A stretch of DNA of 64,000 nt from SELP01 sp035969385. Its GTDB lineage: Bacteria > Pseudomonadota > Alphaproteobacteria > Rhodobacterales > Rhodobacteraceae. A program made the position numbers and the translations under genes. Where the stretch lies: NCBI RefSeq assembly GCF_035969385.1, contig NZ_JAYKKJ010000007.1:130530-194529 (forward strand), in the 5' to 3' direction. Shown in pieces: positions 7,764-15,877 of the stretch. Position 1 is the first letter of the stretch. Each line of letters opens with the position of its first letter. Under the pieces are notes generated by a model. The model saw nothing but the letters and a program-made list of their open reading frames with translations, made no database searches and was not told the origin of the DNA.

Positions 7764-8854
7764 TGCTCCGCCGTCTTCATCCCGAACAGCCCGAAAGCTT
7801 TGCTTTCTCCCCCGCCAACCAGAAATGGGCCGAGGCGCAGATCACCAAGTATCCCGAGGGTCGTCAGGCCAGCGCGGTGATCCCGCTGTTGTGGCGCGCG
7901 CAGGAACAGGAAGGCTGGCTGACCCGGCCCGCGATCGAAGAGGTCGCCAAGATGCTGAACATGGCACCGATCCGGGTGATGGAGGTGGCCAGCTTCTACT
8001 TCATGTTCCAGTTGCAGCCGGTCGGCTCTGTCGCCCACATCCAGATTTGCGGCACCCTGTCCTGCATGATCTGCGGCGCCGAAGACCTGATCGCGGTCTG
8101 CCGCGAAAAGATCGCGGACAAGCCCCATGCGCTGTCGGCGGATGGCAAGTTTTCCTGGGAAGAGGTGGAATGCCTTGGCGCCTGCGCCAACGCCCCCATG
8201 GCCCAGATCGGCAAGGACTATTACGAAGACCTGACCGCCGACCGCCTGCGCGACATTCTGGACGAACTGGCCGCTGGCAAGGTGCCCACGCCGGGCCCGC
8301 AGAATGGCCGCTATGCGGCCGAGCCGCTGTCGGGGCTGACCTCGCTGACCGATCACGAAAGTGGCCGGACCCAGTATAACGCCAGCGCCCAGCTGGCCGT
8401 GGATATCGGCGATACCGTCAAACGGATCGACGGCACCGAAGTGCCGCTGCTGACGCCCTGGTTGGGCAAAGGTGGAGCAAAGCCCGCGAAACCGGCAGCC
8501 AAGCCCGCCGCGAAGCCCGCAGCCAAGAAGGCCGCCCCGAAAGCCGCCGCCAAGGTCGAAAAGCCCACTGCCCCCGTCGCGGCCCCGGCCGCCGTGACTG
8601 CCCCCGCACGGGAAAAGAAGCCGCGCACCATGGCCGCCCCGCGCAAGGCCGGTGCCGACGATCTGAAGCGGATTTCCGGGGTCGGCCCCAAGCTGGAAGG
8701 CGTGTTGAACGAATTGGGCTTCTGGCACTTCGACCAGATCGCCAAATGGACACCCGATGAGATCGCCTGGGTCGACAGCCGGCTGAAGTTCAAGGGCCGG
8801 ATCGAACGGGATGACTGGATCGGGCAGGCCACGAAACTCGCGGCCGAGGGCTGA
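7763..8854 (+). CDS. nuoE: NADH-quinone oxidoreductase subunit E with extra C-terminal domain
   Basis: A 363-residue protein, far longer than the usual 160-240. The first ~170 residues are the thioredoxin-like 24-kDa subunit binding 2Fe-2S cluster N1a through C96, C101 (CGTLSC), C137 and C141 (CLGAC). Then follow ~60 residues of uncertain fold, a low-complexity Ala/Lys/Pro linker (about 235-300), and a C-terminal module of ~60 residues containing ISGVGPKLE, a helix-hairpin-helix-like motif. The same module ends the gene at 9054. Related alphaproteobacteria have similar tails on NuoE; the function is unknown. The start overlaps the nuoD stop by one base. Confidence 0.95.
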   Translation: MLRRLHPEQPESFAFSPANQKWAEAQITKYPEGRQASAVIPLLWRAQEQEGWLTRPAIEEVAKMLNMAPIRVMEVASFYFMFQLQPVGSVAHIQICGTLSCMICGAEDLIAVCREKIADKPHALSADGKFSWEEVECLGACANAPMAQIGKDYYEDLTADRLRDILDELAAGKVPTPGPQNGRYAAEPLSGLTSLTDHESGRTQYNASAQLAVDIGDTVKRIDGTEVPLLTPWLGKGGAKPAKPAAKPAAKPAAKKAAPKAAAKVEKPTAPVAAPAAVTAPAREKKPRTMAAPRKAGADDLKRISGVGPKLEGVLNELGFWHFDQIAKWTPDEIAWVDSRLKFKGRIERDDWIGQATKLAAEG

Positions 8855-8984
8855 CGGATCGCTTTGAAGTCACGCACATGATGCCGAAACCGCGCAATCT
8901 GTTGACTGAAGGCCGCAAGCGGGGCGGGAAACGCCCCGACCGGCCCGGTTTTCTTTGCCCGATCCACGCGGTTGGCTTTACAAA

Positions 8985-9037
8985 TTCCCTGTCTGCCAAG
9001 CCGCACGCCATGACGCGGCGGGCCAAACAGGGAAGTT
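8985..9037 (+). promoter_or_regulatory. Possible structured RNA leader just before the ribosome site of the next gene
   Basis: In the 199-bp gap after nuoE, TTCCCTGT (8985-8992) and ACAGGGAA (9027-9034) are perfect inverted repeats. Nested inside them are GCCGC (9000-9004) and GCGGC (9015-9019). The paired region ends one base before the Shine-Dalgarno GAAGGAG at 9038. The RNA could fold into a two-tier hairpin that affects processing or translation within the nuo transcript. Folding was judged by eye only. Confidence 0.4.
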
Positions 9038-9053
9038 GAAGGAGTTAAGCGTC

Positions 9054-9857
9054 ATGTCGCAATCAAACGAAGCCACCAGCTGCCGCAATCTGTCGTGGCT
9101 TGTCGCCCTGCTGGCCGGGCTGGTTGTCACCCTTTTGATGCGCGGTGCGGATCAGGGGTGGGTTCTGTCGATCATTGTCGGGCTGGTCGTCTTGTTCGCG
9201 CTTGGGTTTGTATTGACCCGGTTCTTCTGCGCCGATGCTGGGGTGACGACGACCGCGGCGACGCAGACCGTTGCACCGGTTGCTGCCGCCGCAACCCCCG
9301 CGCCACGCCCCGCCGCCGCGCCGGCCGCTGCCGCGACACCGGTCGCGACCTCGGCCTCGGTGGCCGCAGAGCCCGCGCCCGAACCGGTCCCGGTGGCCGA
9401 ACCCAAGGCCGAACCGAAGCCCAAGGCAGCCGCCAAGCCGAAAGCGGCGGCAAAGCCCAAGGCCGCAGCAAAACCGAAGGCTGCCGCAAAGCCCAAAGCT
9501 GCCGCTGCCAAGGCAGAGGCCAAGCCTGCCGATTCAAAACCGGCCCGCCCGCCCGTGGCCAAAGATGGCACCCCCGCCGATCTGCTGACAAAACCGCGTG
9601 GCGGCAAGGCCGACGATCTGAAGATGATCAAGGGCGTCGGGCCGGGCATCGAAAAGACCCTCAACGAAATGGGGATCTGGCACTACGATCAGATCGCCGG
9701 TCTGCGGGGCAAGGAAATCACGTGGGTTGATGACCGGCTGAAGTTCAAGGGCCGGATCACGCGCGACGAATGGATCAAGCAGGCCCGGGTTCTGGCCCGG
9801 GGCGGCACGACCGAATTCGCGGCCCGCGCCAAGAAGGACGGCACCTACAAGAAGTAG
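9054..9857 (+). CDS. Membrane protein with Lys/Ala/Pro repeat linker and NuoE-tail-like domain
   Basis: A 267-residue protein of unknown function. Two hydrophobic segments (about residues 14-32 and 37-57) are followed by an Ala/Pro/Val-rich stretch and a run of KPKAA pentapeptide repeats (about 125-155). The C-terminal module contains DDLKMIKGVGPGIEKTLNEM. It aligns with the NuoE tail over ~60 residues at roughly 60-65 percent identity by eye, including the shared block WVDxRLKFKGRI. The gene appears to be a membrane-anchored paralogue of that tail, co-transcribed with complex I, and may be an accessory or assembly factor. The ATG at 9054 has a good GAAGGAG eight bases upstream; earlier starts do not. 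Confidence 0.85.
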   Translation: MSQSNEATSCRNLSWLVALLAGLVVTLLMRGADQGWVLSIIVGLVVLFALGFVLTRFFCADAGVTTTAATQTVAPVAAAATPAPRPAAAPAAAATPVATSASVAAEPAPEPVPVAEPKAEPKPKAAAKPKAAAKPKAAAKPKAAAKPKAAAAKAEAKPADSKPARPPVAKDGTPADLLTKPRGGKADDLKMIKGVGPGIEKTLNEMGIWHYDQIAGLRGKEITWVDDRLKFKGRITRDEWIKQARVLARGGTTEFAARAKKDGTYKK

Positions 9858-9875
9858 GGCCATTGAAGGAACAGG

Positions 9876-10100
9876 ATGGGAGACGATCCAGACCGCAAAC
9901 GGGCCGAGGCCGGCAAACGCACCGCAAAGGTGATGGTTGCCACGGGGCTGTTCTGGATCGTCACCACCTATCTTGGGTCGCACCTGGGCTGGCCGCAACG
10001 CACGCGGGCCCTGTTCGACCTGATCGCCCTTGCCGGTTTCGGCTGGGCATTGTGGATGACTTATGGCATCTGGCGGTCACGCCAGAACGACAAGGGGTGA
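9876..10100 (+). CDS. DUF5337-type small membrane protein in the nuo operon
   Basis: A 74-residue protein with a charged N-terminus (DDPDRKRAEAGKRTAK) and two hydrophobic helices (about residues 19-35 and 46-64) ending in a basic tail. The arrangement, size and position between the NuoE-tail-like gene and nuoF match the DUF5337 proteins of Rhodobacterales nuo operons. No function is established that I know of. The start has GGAACAGG upstream and lies 18 bases after the previous stop; nuoF begins 4 bases downstream. Confidence 0.8.
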   Translation: MGDDPDRKRAEAGKRTAKVMVATGLFWIVTTYLGSHLGWPQRTRALFDLIALAGFGWALWMTYGIWRSRQNDKG

Positions 10101-10104
10101 GCCG

Positions 10105-11385
10105 ATGCTCAAAGACCAGGACCGGATCTTTACCAATATCTACGGCATGCATGACCGGACGCTGAAAGGCGCTCAGTCCCGTGGGCATTGGGATGGCACT
10201 GCCGCGATCATCAAGAAGGGCCGCGACTGGATCATCGACGAGATGAAGGCCAGCGGCCTGCGGGGCCGGGGCGGCGCAGGTTTCCCCACGGGCCTGAAGT
10301 GGTCGTTCATGCCCAAGGAATCGGATGGCCGCCCGTCCTACCTTGTGATCAACGCCGACGAATCCGAACCGGGCACCTGCAAGGACCGGGAAATCATGCG
10401 CCACGATCCGCATACGCTGATCGAAGGGGCGCTGATTGCCAGCTTCGCGATGCAGGCGCATACCTGCTACATCTACCTGCGCGGCGAATACATCCGCGAA
10501 CGTGAAGCCCTGCAAAACGCCATCGACGAGGCCTATGCCGCCGGGCTTCTGGGCAAGAATGCCGCCAAGTCGGGCTGGGACTTCGACCTCTATCTGCACC
10601 ACGGCGCGGGGGCCTATATCTGTGGCGAGGAAACAGCCCTTCTGGAAAGCCTTGAAGGCAAGAAGGGGATGCCGCGGATGAAGCCGCCGTTCCCGGCGGG
10701 CGCGGGCCTTTATGGCTGCCCGACCACGGTGAACAACGTCGAATCCATCGCCGTCGTGCCGACCATTCTGCGCCGGGGCGCATCGTGGTTCGCGGGCTTT
10801 GGCCGCCAAAACAACGCGGGCACCAAGCTGTTCGCGATCTCGGGCCATGTGAACAACCCCTGCGTCGTCGAAGAGGAAATGTCGATCACCTTTGAAGAGC
10901 TGATCGAAAAGCACTGCGGCGGTATCCGGGGCGGCTGGGAAAACCTCAAGGCCGTGATCCCCGGTGGGTCGTCCGTGCCCTGCGTCCGTGGCGAGAAGAT
11001 GAAAGACGCCATCATGGACTTCGACTACCTGCGCGGAGAGCTGGGCTCGGGCCTTGGCACCGCTGCGGTGATCGTGATGGACAACTCTGTCGATATCATC
11101 AAGGCGATCTGGCGCCTGTCGAAGTTCTACAAGCACGAAAGCTGTGGCCAGTGCACTCCCTGCCGCGAAGGCACCGGCTGGATGATGCGGGTGATGGAAC
11201 GGCTGGTGCAGGGCAATGCGAGCGTCGAGGAAATCGACATGCTGTTCGACGTGACCAAGCAGGTCGAAGGCCACACGATCTGCGCCCTTGGGGACGCGGC
11301 GGCCTGGCCGATCCAGGGTCTGATCCGCAACTTCCGCGACGAGATCGAGGATCGGATCAAGAGCAAGCGGATCGCGGCTGAATAA
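10105..11385 (+). CDS. nuoF: NADH-quinone oxidoreductase subunit F (51 kDa, NADH- and FMN-binding)
   Basis: A 426-residue flavoprotein that oxidises NADH and passes electrons through FMN to cluster N3. RGRGGAGFPTGLKW is the NADH/FMN glycine-rich motif, and GAYICGEETALLESLEG is a second conserved segment. The cluster N3 ligands lie in ESCGQCTPCREGTGW plus the later cysteine in HTICALGDAAAW. I chose the ATG at 10105, four bases after the DUF5337 stop and preceded by AAGGGGTGAG. The usual partner gene nuoG is not found downstream. Confidence 0.97.
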   Translation: MLKDQDRIFTNIYGMHDRTLKGAQSRGHWDGTAAIIKKGRDWIIDEMKASGLRGRGGAGFPTGLKWSFMPKESDGRPSYLVINADESEPGTCKDREIMRHDPHTLIEGALIASFAMQAHTCYIYLRGEYIREREALQNAIDEAYAAGLLGKNAAKSGWDFDLYLHHGAGAYICGEETALLESLEGKKGMPRMKPPFPAGAGLYGCPTTVNNVESIAVVPTILRRGASWFAGFGRQNNAGTKLFAISGHVNNPCVVEEEMSITFEELIEKHCGGIRGGWENLKAVIPGGSSVPCVRGEKMKDAIMDFDYLRGELGSGLGTAAVIVMDNSVDIIKAIWRLSKFYKHESCGQCTPCREGTGWMMRVMERLVQGNASVEEIDMLFDVTKQVEGHTICALGDAAAWPIQGLIRNFRDEIEDRIKSKRIAAE

Positions 11386-11393
11386 CCGGAGCG

Positions 11394-11600
11394 ATGCAAT
11401 ACAATCAGTTCCACCCCAACAGTTGCCCCAGTTGCGGAACGCGCCCCTATCCTTGGGGCAAGGCCTGCGAAACCTGCGGACTGGTTGGGGAGGAACGGGT
11501 TGGCCCGGCATGGATGCCGCGCCTTGCGCCTGTCGCGGCATCGCTGTTTGTCATTCTGGTGATCATGGCCGTGATCGGAGCGATTTTTTCGGCTGGGTAG
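11394..11600 (+). CDS. Small zinc-ribbon membrane protein after nuoF
   Basis: A 68-residue protein with two CxxC pairs (CPSC at 11-14, CETC at 25-28) spaced as in a zinc ribbon, followed by one membrane helix (about residues 46-66). It starts 9 bases after the nuoF stop with CCGGAGC upstream, so it is probably in the same transcript. I do not recognise a named family. The regular cysteines, hydrophobic tail and tight spacing support a real gene. A metal-site or assembly role for complex I is conceivable but not shown. Confidence 0.65.
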   Translation: MQYNQFHPNSCPSCGTRPYPWGKACETCGLVGEERVGPAWMPRLAPVAASLFVILVIMAVIGAIFSAG

Positions 11601-11631
11601 CCATGGCATCCCGCCCCGATAGGCGAATTTG

Positions 11632-12723
11632 ATGACGATGGAACTTTTCCTTGCCTGCCCGCCGGGCTTTGAACCGACCCTTGCCGCCGAGGCGCGCGAG
11701 GCCGGGTTAAAGAGCGTGGCGGAAACGCCGGGCGGCGTGACCTGCGCGGGCGACTGGGCCGAGGTCTGGCGCGCCAACCTTGTCTTGCGCGGCGCGACCC
11801 GCGTGTTGGCCCGGGTCGAAGAATTCCGCGCCTTCCACCTGGCCCAGCTCGACAAACGCGCGCGGAAGGTCGATTGGGCCACGATCCTGCCCAAGGCCGC
11901 GCCGGTCAAGGTCGAGGTGACAAGCCGCAAGTCCAAGATCTATCACGCGGGTGCGGCTGCCCAGCGGATCGAAAAGGCGCTGACCGACAGCATCGGCGCA
12001 GTGATCGACTCGGAGGCCGCGCTGAAACTGAAGGTGCGGATCGACGACAACCTTGTGACCTTTTCCATCGATACATCGGGCGAGAGCCTGCACAAACGCG
12101 GCCACAAGGTCGCGGTGAACAAGGCGCCGCTGCGCGAAACGCTGGCTGCGCTGTGCCTGCGGGCCTGCGGATTTGACGGGACCCAGACCGTGCTGGACCC
12201 GATGTGCGGGTCGGGCACCTTCCCGATCGAGGCGGCGGAATGGGCCGCCGGGCTGATGCCGGGGCGCGACCGCCGGTTCGCCTTTGAAGACCTGCCCAGC
12301 TTTGACGCGGCCAGTTGGGCGCGGATGAAAACGGGTGCTGAACGGCCAACCTCGGCCCGGTTCTACGGGTCCGACAGGGACGCAGGTGCGGTGCGCATGG
12401 CACAGGACAACGCGGGCCGGGCCGGGGTGGACGACATCTGCCTGTTCGAATGCAAACCCATCTCGGACATCGCGCCACCGGAAGGGCCGCCCGGATTGGT
12501 GATGATCAACCCGCCATATGGTGGGCGGATCGGCAACAAGAAGCTGTTGTTCGGCCTCTATGGCGCGATGGGCAAGGTCCTGTCGGAACGATTTGCCGGC
12601 TGGCGGGTCGGCTTTGTCACCTCGGACGGGGGGCTGGCCAAGGCGACGGGGCTGGACCTGTCCGCAGGTCCGCCCATTGATAACGGCGGGATCAAGATCC
12701 GGCTGTATCAGGCGCAGCTGTAG
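11632..12723 (+). CDS. THUMP-domain RNA methyltransferase (RlmL-type N2-guanine family)
   Basis: A 363-residue S-adenosylmethionine-dependent methyltransferase. The N-terminal ~150 residues have the THUMP-type RNA-binding character seen in this family. The catalytic domain has the SAM motif DPMCGSGTFPIEAA (about residues 190-205) and the target-base motif NPPYGGRIG (about 290). Such proteins usually methylate a guanine in 23S rRNA or tRNA. I chose the ATG at 11632; 11638 is an alternative. In relatives this gene sits between nuoF and nuoG. Here the next gene, bhcR, is on the opposite strand and the 3' ends overlap by 32 bases. Confidence 0.88.
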   Translation: MTMELFLACPPGFEPTLAAEAREAGLKSVAETPGGVTCAGDWAEVWRANLVLRGATRVLARVEEFRAFHLAQLDKRARKVDWATILPKAAPVKVEVTSRKSKIYHAGAAAQRIEKALTDSIGAVIDSEAALKLKVRIDDNLVTFSIDTSGESLHKRGHKVAVNKAPLRETLAALCLRACGFDGTQTVLDPMCGSGTFPIEAAEWAAGLMPGRDRRFAFEDLPSFDAASWARMKTGAERPTSARFYGSDRDAGAVRMAQDNAGRAGVDDICLFECKPISDIAPPEGPPGLVMINPPYGGRIGNKKLLFGLYGAMGKVLSERFAGWRVGFVTSDGGLAKATGLDLSAGPPIDNGGIKIRLYQAQL

Positions 12724-13519
12724 CGCCGATCGCCGCTGAAATTTCCGCCGCCGCGCGGGCCACTTCCGCCCCGAAGGCCGCAAGCCGCGCTTCGGTGAAC
12801 CGGGCCGAGGGGCCCGAGATGGAAATCCCGCCCACAACCTCGCCCCGCGCATCGCGGATGGCCGCGCCCATGCAGGACATGCCGATGTGCCGTTCTTCGC
12901 GGTCGAACGACCAGCCGCGGGCGGCGGTCTTGTCCAGATCGGCCTCCAGAACCGGGCGATGTGACAGGGTGCTGCCGGTAAAGGCGGTCAATTGCATTGA
13001 CCCGATCAGCCGGTCGCGCCGGTCGCGGGGCAGGGCGGCAAGGATCGCCTTGCCGGTGCCGGAAGCATGCATCGCGGTACGGGTGCCGGGGTGAAAGAAG
13101 GCCCGGATCGGGTTCCGGCTTTCGACCTGACCGACGAAGACCACCTCGGTCCCATCCTGAACCGCAAGGTTCGCGGTTTCCCCTGTCGCCTCCATCAGGT
13201 GCCGCATCACCGGGCGCGCAGCATCCAGAAGCGTCGTGCGCCGCAGATAGGCGGACCCGGTGCGATAGGCCTCGATCCCGACGGCCCATGTTTGGGCCGC
13301 GTTGTCAAAGGCGGCGAAGCCCCGGTTCTGCAGCGTGGTCAGAATGCGGTGGGTCGTGGGGGCGGGGATGTCCAGCGCCTCGGATATTCCGGTCAGGGTC
13401 CGGTCCTCGGCCCGGGCCAGATGTTCCAGCACCAGAAGCGCCCGGTCCAGCGCCTGAAGCGTGGGCGCGGTGGATTCGGTGAAGGCGGATCGGGGGCGGC
13501 CGCGGCTGCGTTTTTCCAT
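12692..13519 (-). CDS. bhcR: IclR-family regulator of the beta-hydroxyaspartate cycle
   Basis: A 275-residue IclR-type protein: an N-terminal winged helix (about residues 20-85, with LTGISEALDIPAPTTHRIL) and a C-terminal effector-binding domain. It is divergent from bhcABCD across a 201-bp gap, as in Paracoccus denitrificans, where BhcR controls the cycle and senses glyoxylate. That ligand is established for the homologue and only inferred here. The start has AGGAG seven bases upstream on the minus strand. The 3' end overlaps the RNA methyltransferase gene tail to tail. Confidence 0.9.
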   Translation of the reverse strand: MEKRSRGRPRSAFTESTAPTLQALDRALLVLEHLARAEDRTLTGISEALDIPAPTTHRILTTLQNRGFAAFDNAAQTWAVGIEAYRTGSAYLRRTTLLDAARPVMRHLMEATGETANLAVQDGTEVVFVGQVESRNPIRAFFHPGTRTAMHASGTGKAILAALPRDRRDRLIGSMQLTAFTGSTLSHRPVLEADLDKTAARGWSFDREERHIGMSCMGAAIRDARGEVVGGISISGPSARFTEARLAAFGAEVARAAAEISAAIGATAAPDTAGS

Positions 13520-13720
13520 GTCAGGTCTCCTGTCGAGGCCAGTCTAGGCGCGTGAAAATATTTTTCAATGTTCTGCGCGTATCTGCTTTGAAAAGCATTA
13601 AATCGCAGAAAAACAGCTACTTGGTTATTTTACCCCATAAGTGAAAAATAATTTTGAAAAAATTGCGAAACCGGGGCGGGGGTCGCATGATCTGCACATA
13701 CAGCCCGAAAGGAGCCACCG
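13520..13720. promoter_or_regulatory. bhcR-bhcA divergent control region with two similar AT-rich sites
   Basis: This 201-bp gap is strikingly AT-rich for the window. It holds a near-palindrome GTGAAAATATTTTTCAA (13552-13568) close to bhcR and a related site GTGAAAAATAATTTTGAA (13641-13658) closer to bhcA. Both are good candidates for BhcR operators, one per promoter. I could not pick reliable -35/-10 pairs. A Shine-Dalgarno AAAGGAG lies before the bhcA ATG. Confidence 0.55.
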
Positions 13721-14908
13721 ATGTCAGATCAGAACCCGGTTTTCATTCCCGGCCCGACCAATATCCCTGACCGCCTGCGCCGTGCGATGATGGTGCAGAC
13801 CCGCGACCACCGCGCTCCGGATTTCGTGGATACGCTGCTGCCAGTGCTGGACCGCTGCAAGACGGTTTTCGGCACGACCGAGGGCACCGTCATCACCTTC
13901 CCCTCCTCGGGCACCGGGGGCTGGGAAGCGGCGATCACCAACACCCTGTCGCCCGGCGACGCGGTTCTGATCGCGCGCTATGGCATGTTCTCGCACCGGT
14001 GGATCGACCTGTGCCAGCGGCACGGGCTGGACGTGCGGATCATCGAATGCGACTGGGGCAGCGGTGCCCCCGCCGACAAGTTCGCCGAGGCGTTGGCCGC
14101 CGATACCGCCCATGACATCAAAGCGGTTCTTGTCACCCATAACGAGACCGCGACCGGCGTCCTGTCCGATATCGGCGCGGTGCGGGCGGCGATGAACAGG
14201 GCCGGTCATCCGGCGCTGTTGATGGTCGATGCGGTGTCATCGCTCGCTTCCGTCCCGTTCCGGATGGACGACTGGGGCGTCGATATCTGCGTGTCGGGCA
14301 GCCAGAAGGGGTTCATGCTGGCCACCGGCATGGCGATCCTTGCGGTCAGCCCAAAGGCGCTGGCGGCGATGGAGGGGGCGACCCTGCCGCGCACCTTCTT
14401 TTCCTTCAAGGACATGATGGGGGCAAATGCCAATGGTGGCTTCCCCTACACCCCGCCGCTGCAACTGATCTATGGTCTGTCCGAGGCGCTGGACATGTTG
14501 GAAGAGGAGGGGTTGGACAATGTTTATGCCCGCCATCACCGGCTGGCCGAAGGGGTTCGCCGCGCGGTCGCGGCATGGGGGCTGAAGCTGGTTGCCCAGT
14601 CGCCCGACCTGTACAGCGATACGGTCAGTGCGATCTACGTCCCCGAAGGATTCAACAGCGATGCGCTGACCGATCACGCCTTCCATGCTTACGGCGTGTC
14701 CTTCGGGGTTGGCCTTGGCCAGATGAAGGGCCGCGCCTTCCGCATCGGCCATCTGGGTATGCTGACCGAAACCATGGTCCTGTCGGGCCTTGCCACAATT
14801 GAAATGGCGATGGCCGATCTGGATTACCCGATCACCCTGGGCAGCGGGGTTGCCGCCGCGCAGGACTATTTCCGCAAATCGCGCCCCGCGCTGTCCAAAG
14901 CCGCATGA
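13721..14908 (+). CDS. bhcA: Aspartate-glyoxylate aminotransferase (beta-hydroxyaspartate cycle)
   Basis: A 395-residue class V, fold-type I PLP enzyme resembling serine-glyoxylate aminotransferases. PGPTNIPDRLRRAM at the N-terminus and SGSQKGFML with the PLP lysine (K196) are family signatures. In the cycle it aminates glyoxylate to glycine using aspartate, which regenerates the oxaloacetate side of the cycle. Alone it would be annotated as a generic serine- or alanine-glyoxylate aminotransferase. The specific call comes from the full bhcR-A-B-C-D order. bhcB follows after 7 bases. Confidence 0.92.
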   Translation: MSDQNPVFIPGPTNIPDRLRRAMMVQTRDHRAPDFVDTLLPVLDRCKTVFGTTEGTVITFPSSGTGGWEAAITNTLSPGDAVLIARYGMFSHRWIDLCQRHGLDVRIIECDWGSGAPADKFAEALAADTAHDIKAVLVTHNETATGVLSDIGAVRAAMNRAGHPALLMVDAVSSLASVPFRMDDWGVDICVSGSQKGFMLATGMAILAVSPKALAAMEGATLPRTFFSFKDMMGANANGGFPYTPPLQLIYGLSEALDMLEEEGLDNVYARHHRLAEGVRRAVAAWGLKLVAQSPDLYSDTVSAIYVPEGFNSDALTDHAFHAYGVSFGVGLGQMKGRAFRIGHLGMLTETMVLSGLATIEMAMADLDYPITLGSGVAAAQDYFRKSRPALSKAA

Positions 14909-14915
14909 GGACCGA

Positions 14916-15866
14916 ATGACACACTGGCCCACCTTCGATGACGTCATCGCGGCCCATGACCGGATCGCGCCCTACATCCACCGGACCCCGGTCCTGACGT
15001 CCGAGTTCATCAACAGGCTTGCCGGGTGCGAGTTGTTCTTCAAATGCGAGAACCTGCAAAAGGCGGGCGCGTTCAAGGCGCGCGGCGCGTCCAATGCCGT
15101 CTTTGGCCTGACTGACGAGCAGGCCGCGCGGGGCGTTGCCACCCATTCCAGCGGCAACCACGGCACCTGCCTGTCCTATGCCGCCGGGCGCCGGGGCATT
15201 CCCTGCACCGTGGTCATGCCGCGCACCGCGCCGCAGGCCAAGAAGGACGCGGTCAAGGGCTATGGCGGCCGCGTGGTGGAATGCGAACCCTCGACCACCT
15301 CGCGCGAAGCGGTTTTTGCCGAGGTCGTGGCCGAGACCGGGGCCGAGTTCGTGCACCCCTACAACGACCTGCGGGTGATCACCGGGCAGGCCACCTGTAG
15401 CCGCGAGTTGCTGGAACAGGCGCCGGGGCTGGACGCGGTCATCGCGCCGATTGGCGGTGGCGGCATGGTGTCGGGCACCTGCCTGACCTTGTCGAACATC
15501 GCGACCGGCGTGAAGATCTATGCCGCCGAACCGGAGCAGGCCGATGACGCCGCCCGCAGTTTCCGCGCGGGACACATCATCGCCGATGACGCGCCGGTGA
15601 CGGTGGCGGATGGGCTTAAGGTGCCGCTGAAGGAAAACACATGGCACTATGTGTCGAACCATGTGACCGACATCCTGACCGCATCCGAGCAAGAGATCAT
15701 CGATGCGATGAAGCTGATTTGGAAGCGGATGAAGATCGTGATGGAACCGTCCAGCGCCGTGCCGCTGGCCACCATCCTGAAGAACCCTGACATTTTCGCG
15801 GGCCAGAAGGTCGGCGTCATCATCACCGGCGGCAACGTCGATCTGGACAAACTGCCCTGGCAGTGA
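14916..15866 (+). CDS. bhcB: beta-Hydroxyaspartate dehydratase
   Basis: A 316-residue fold-type II PLP enzyme like serine/threonine dehydratases. The PLP lysine is in KAGAFKARGASN, the substrate loop is SSGNHG, and PIGGGGMVSG is the phosphate-binding glycine loop. In the cycle it removes water from (2R,3S)-beta-hydroxyaspartate to give iminosuccinate. The ATG at 14916 is 7 bases after the bhcA stop, with GAGGACC just upstream. The length is typical of the catalytic domain alone, with no ACT regulatory domain. Generic threonine dehydratase would be the homology-only name. Confidence 0.92.
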   Translation: MTHWPTFDDVIAAHDRIAPYIHRTPVLTSEFINRLAGCELFFKCENLQKAGAFKARGASNAVFGLTDEQAARGVATHSSGNHGTCLSYAAGRRGIPCTVVMPRTAPQAKKDAVKGYGGRVVECEPSTTSREAVFAEVVAETGAEFVHPYNDLRVITGQATCSRELLEQAPGLDAVIAPIGGGGMVSGTCLTLSNIATGVKIYAAEPEQADDAARSFRAGHIIADDAPVTVADGLKVPLKENTWHYVSNHVTDILTASEQEIIDAMKLIWKRMKIVMEPSSAVPLATILKNPDIFAGQKVGVIITGGNVDLDKLPWQ

Positions 15867-15877
15867 AGGAGGATACC

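Noticed and set aside
9410..9515. Tandem DNA repeats as a possible CRISPR or satellite array
   Set aside because: The repeats are in frame and encode a KPKAA linker inside a gene; there are no spacers.
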